Source: an uncultured Pseudomonadota bacterium
GTDB taxonomy: Bacteria; Myxococcota_A; Polyangia; HGW-17
NCBI GenBank assembly: GCA_938004375.1
Contig: CALKWH010000159.1
Coordinates: forward strand, 1-5,680
Direction: 5' to 3'
Length of the DNA stretch: 5,680 nucleotides
The first letter of the stretch is position 1. Every line of letters begins with the position of its first letter. Made by a program: the position numbers and the translations under genes. The notes beneath the pieces are model-generated. The model saw only the letters and a list, made by a program, of their open reading frames with translations. It did not search any database and was not told the origin of the DNA. Below are positions 5,564 to 5,680 of the stretch, piece by piece.

Positions 5564-5680
5564 ATGAAAAAGACCCTGATCGGCTTCGTCACCGTCACCC
5601 TGGGCGTCGTGCTCTTCGCGGGCCCGGCCAGCGCCCTCTGTTATCGCTTCAGCCTCGCCGGCAGCGAGGTCGGCGTGTGC
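5564..5680 (+). CDS. N-terminus of a secreted protein (runs off the window)
   Basis: Only the first 39 codons are present and the frame is open to the end. The ATG at 5564 has a strong AAGGAGGAG site at 5552-5560, five bases from its GGAGG core. The protein starts with a textbook Sec signal peptide: MKKTLIGF, a hydrophobic core (VTVTLGVVLFAG), then PASA with signal peptidase I cleavage likely after Ala24. The mature part begins LCYRFSLAGSEVGVC, with two cysteines (Cys26, Cys39) 13 residues apart that could form a disulfide in the periplasm. No lipobox is present, so this is a soluble exported or secreted protein. Too little is visible to name a family. It has its own promoter, and a link to chromate transport is not indicated. 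Confidence 0.8.
   Translation, partial: MKKTLIGFVTVTLGVVLFAGPASALCYRFSLAGSEVGVC

Noticed and set aside
4141..5598. 485-codon open frame on the minus strand
   Set aside because: It is antisense to chrA and full of His/Gln/Arg/Gly as expected from the reverse complement of GC-ending membrane-protein codons. No recognisable motif is present.

Overview
The window is the end of an assembled contig from a GC-rich, didermal bacterium. Two proteins carry lipoprotein signal peptides, one a Sec signal peptide, and coding DNA is strongly biased to G/C at third codon positions. A metagenomic or draft assembly is likely because bases 1-46 are uncut Illumina library adapter, not genome. The codon use and the large VWA lipoprotein would fit Myxococcota or another GC-rich 'deltaproteobacterial' or candidate phylum. 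Nothing here fixes the taxon.

Layout, all genes on the + strand. 1-46: adapter (P7 tail, 8-base index, Read 2 primer site). 85-2082: a 665-residue YfbK-type von Willebrand factor A (VWA) lipoprotein, complete once the adapter-derived N-terminus is removed. 2083-2190: a short gap with a weak promoter candidate. 2191-3771: a 526-residue lipoprotein of no recognised family, probably beta-propeller-like. 3772-3853: a compact control region with a possible terminator, a good sigma70-type promoter and an 11-bp inverted repeat overlapping it. 3854-4198: a PadR-family repressor. 4195-5442: a long-chain ChrA chromate transporter whose start overlaps the padR stop (ATGA). 5443-5563: a promoter and a leader with a small hairpin. 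5564 to the end: the first 39 codons of a secreted protein.

The clearest functional unit is the padR-chrA operon. A small autoregulated repressor is translationally coupled to a two-domain chromate transporter, and the likely operator lies directly on the operon promoter. The two upstream lipoprotein genes appear to be separate transcription units, and I see no functional link between them and the chromate operon.

I found no CRISPR array, tRNA, rRNA, insertion sequence or clear phage signature. No evidently new multi-gene system is visible. The points most worth follow-up are the PadR operator architecture, the adapter artefact that falsifies the first protein's N-terminus, and the unassigned lipoprotein.
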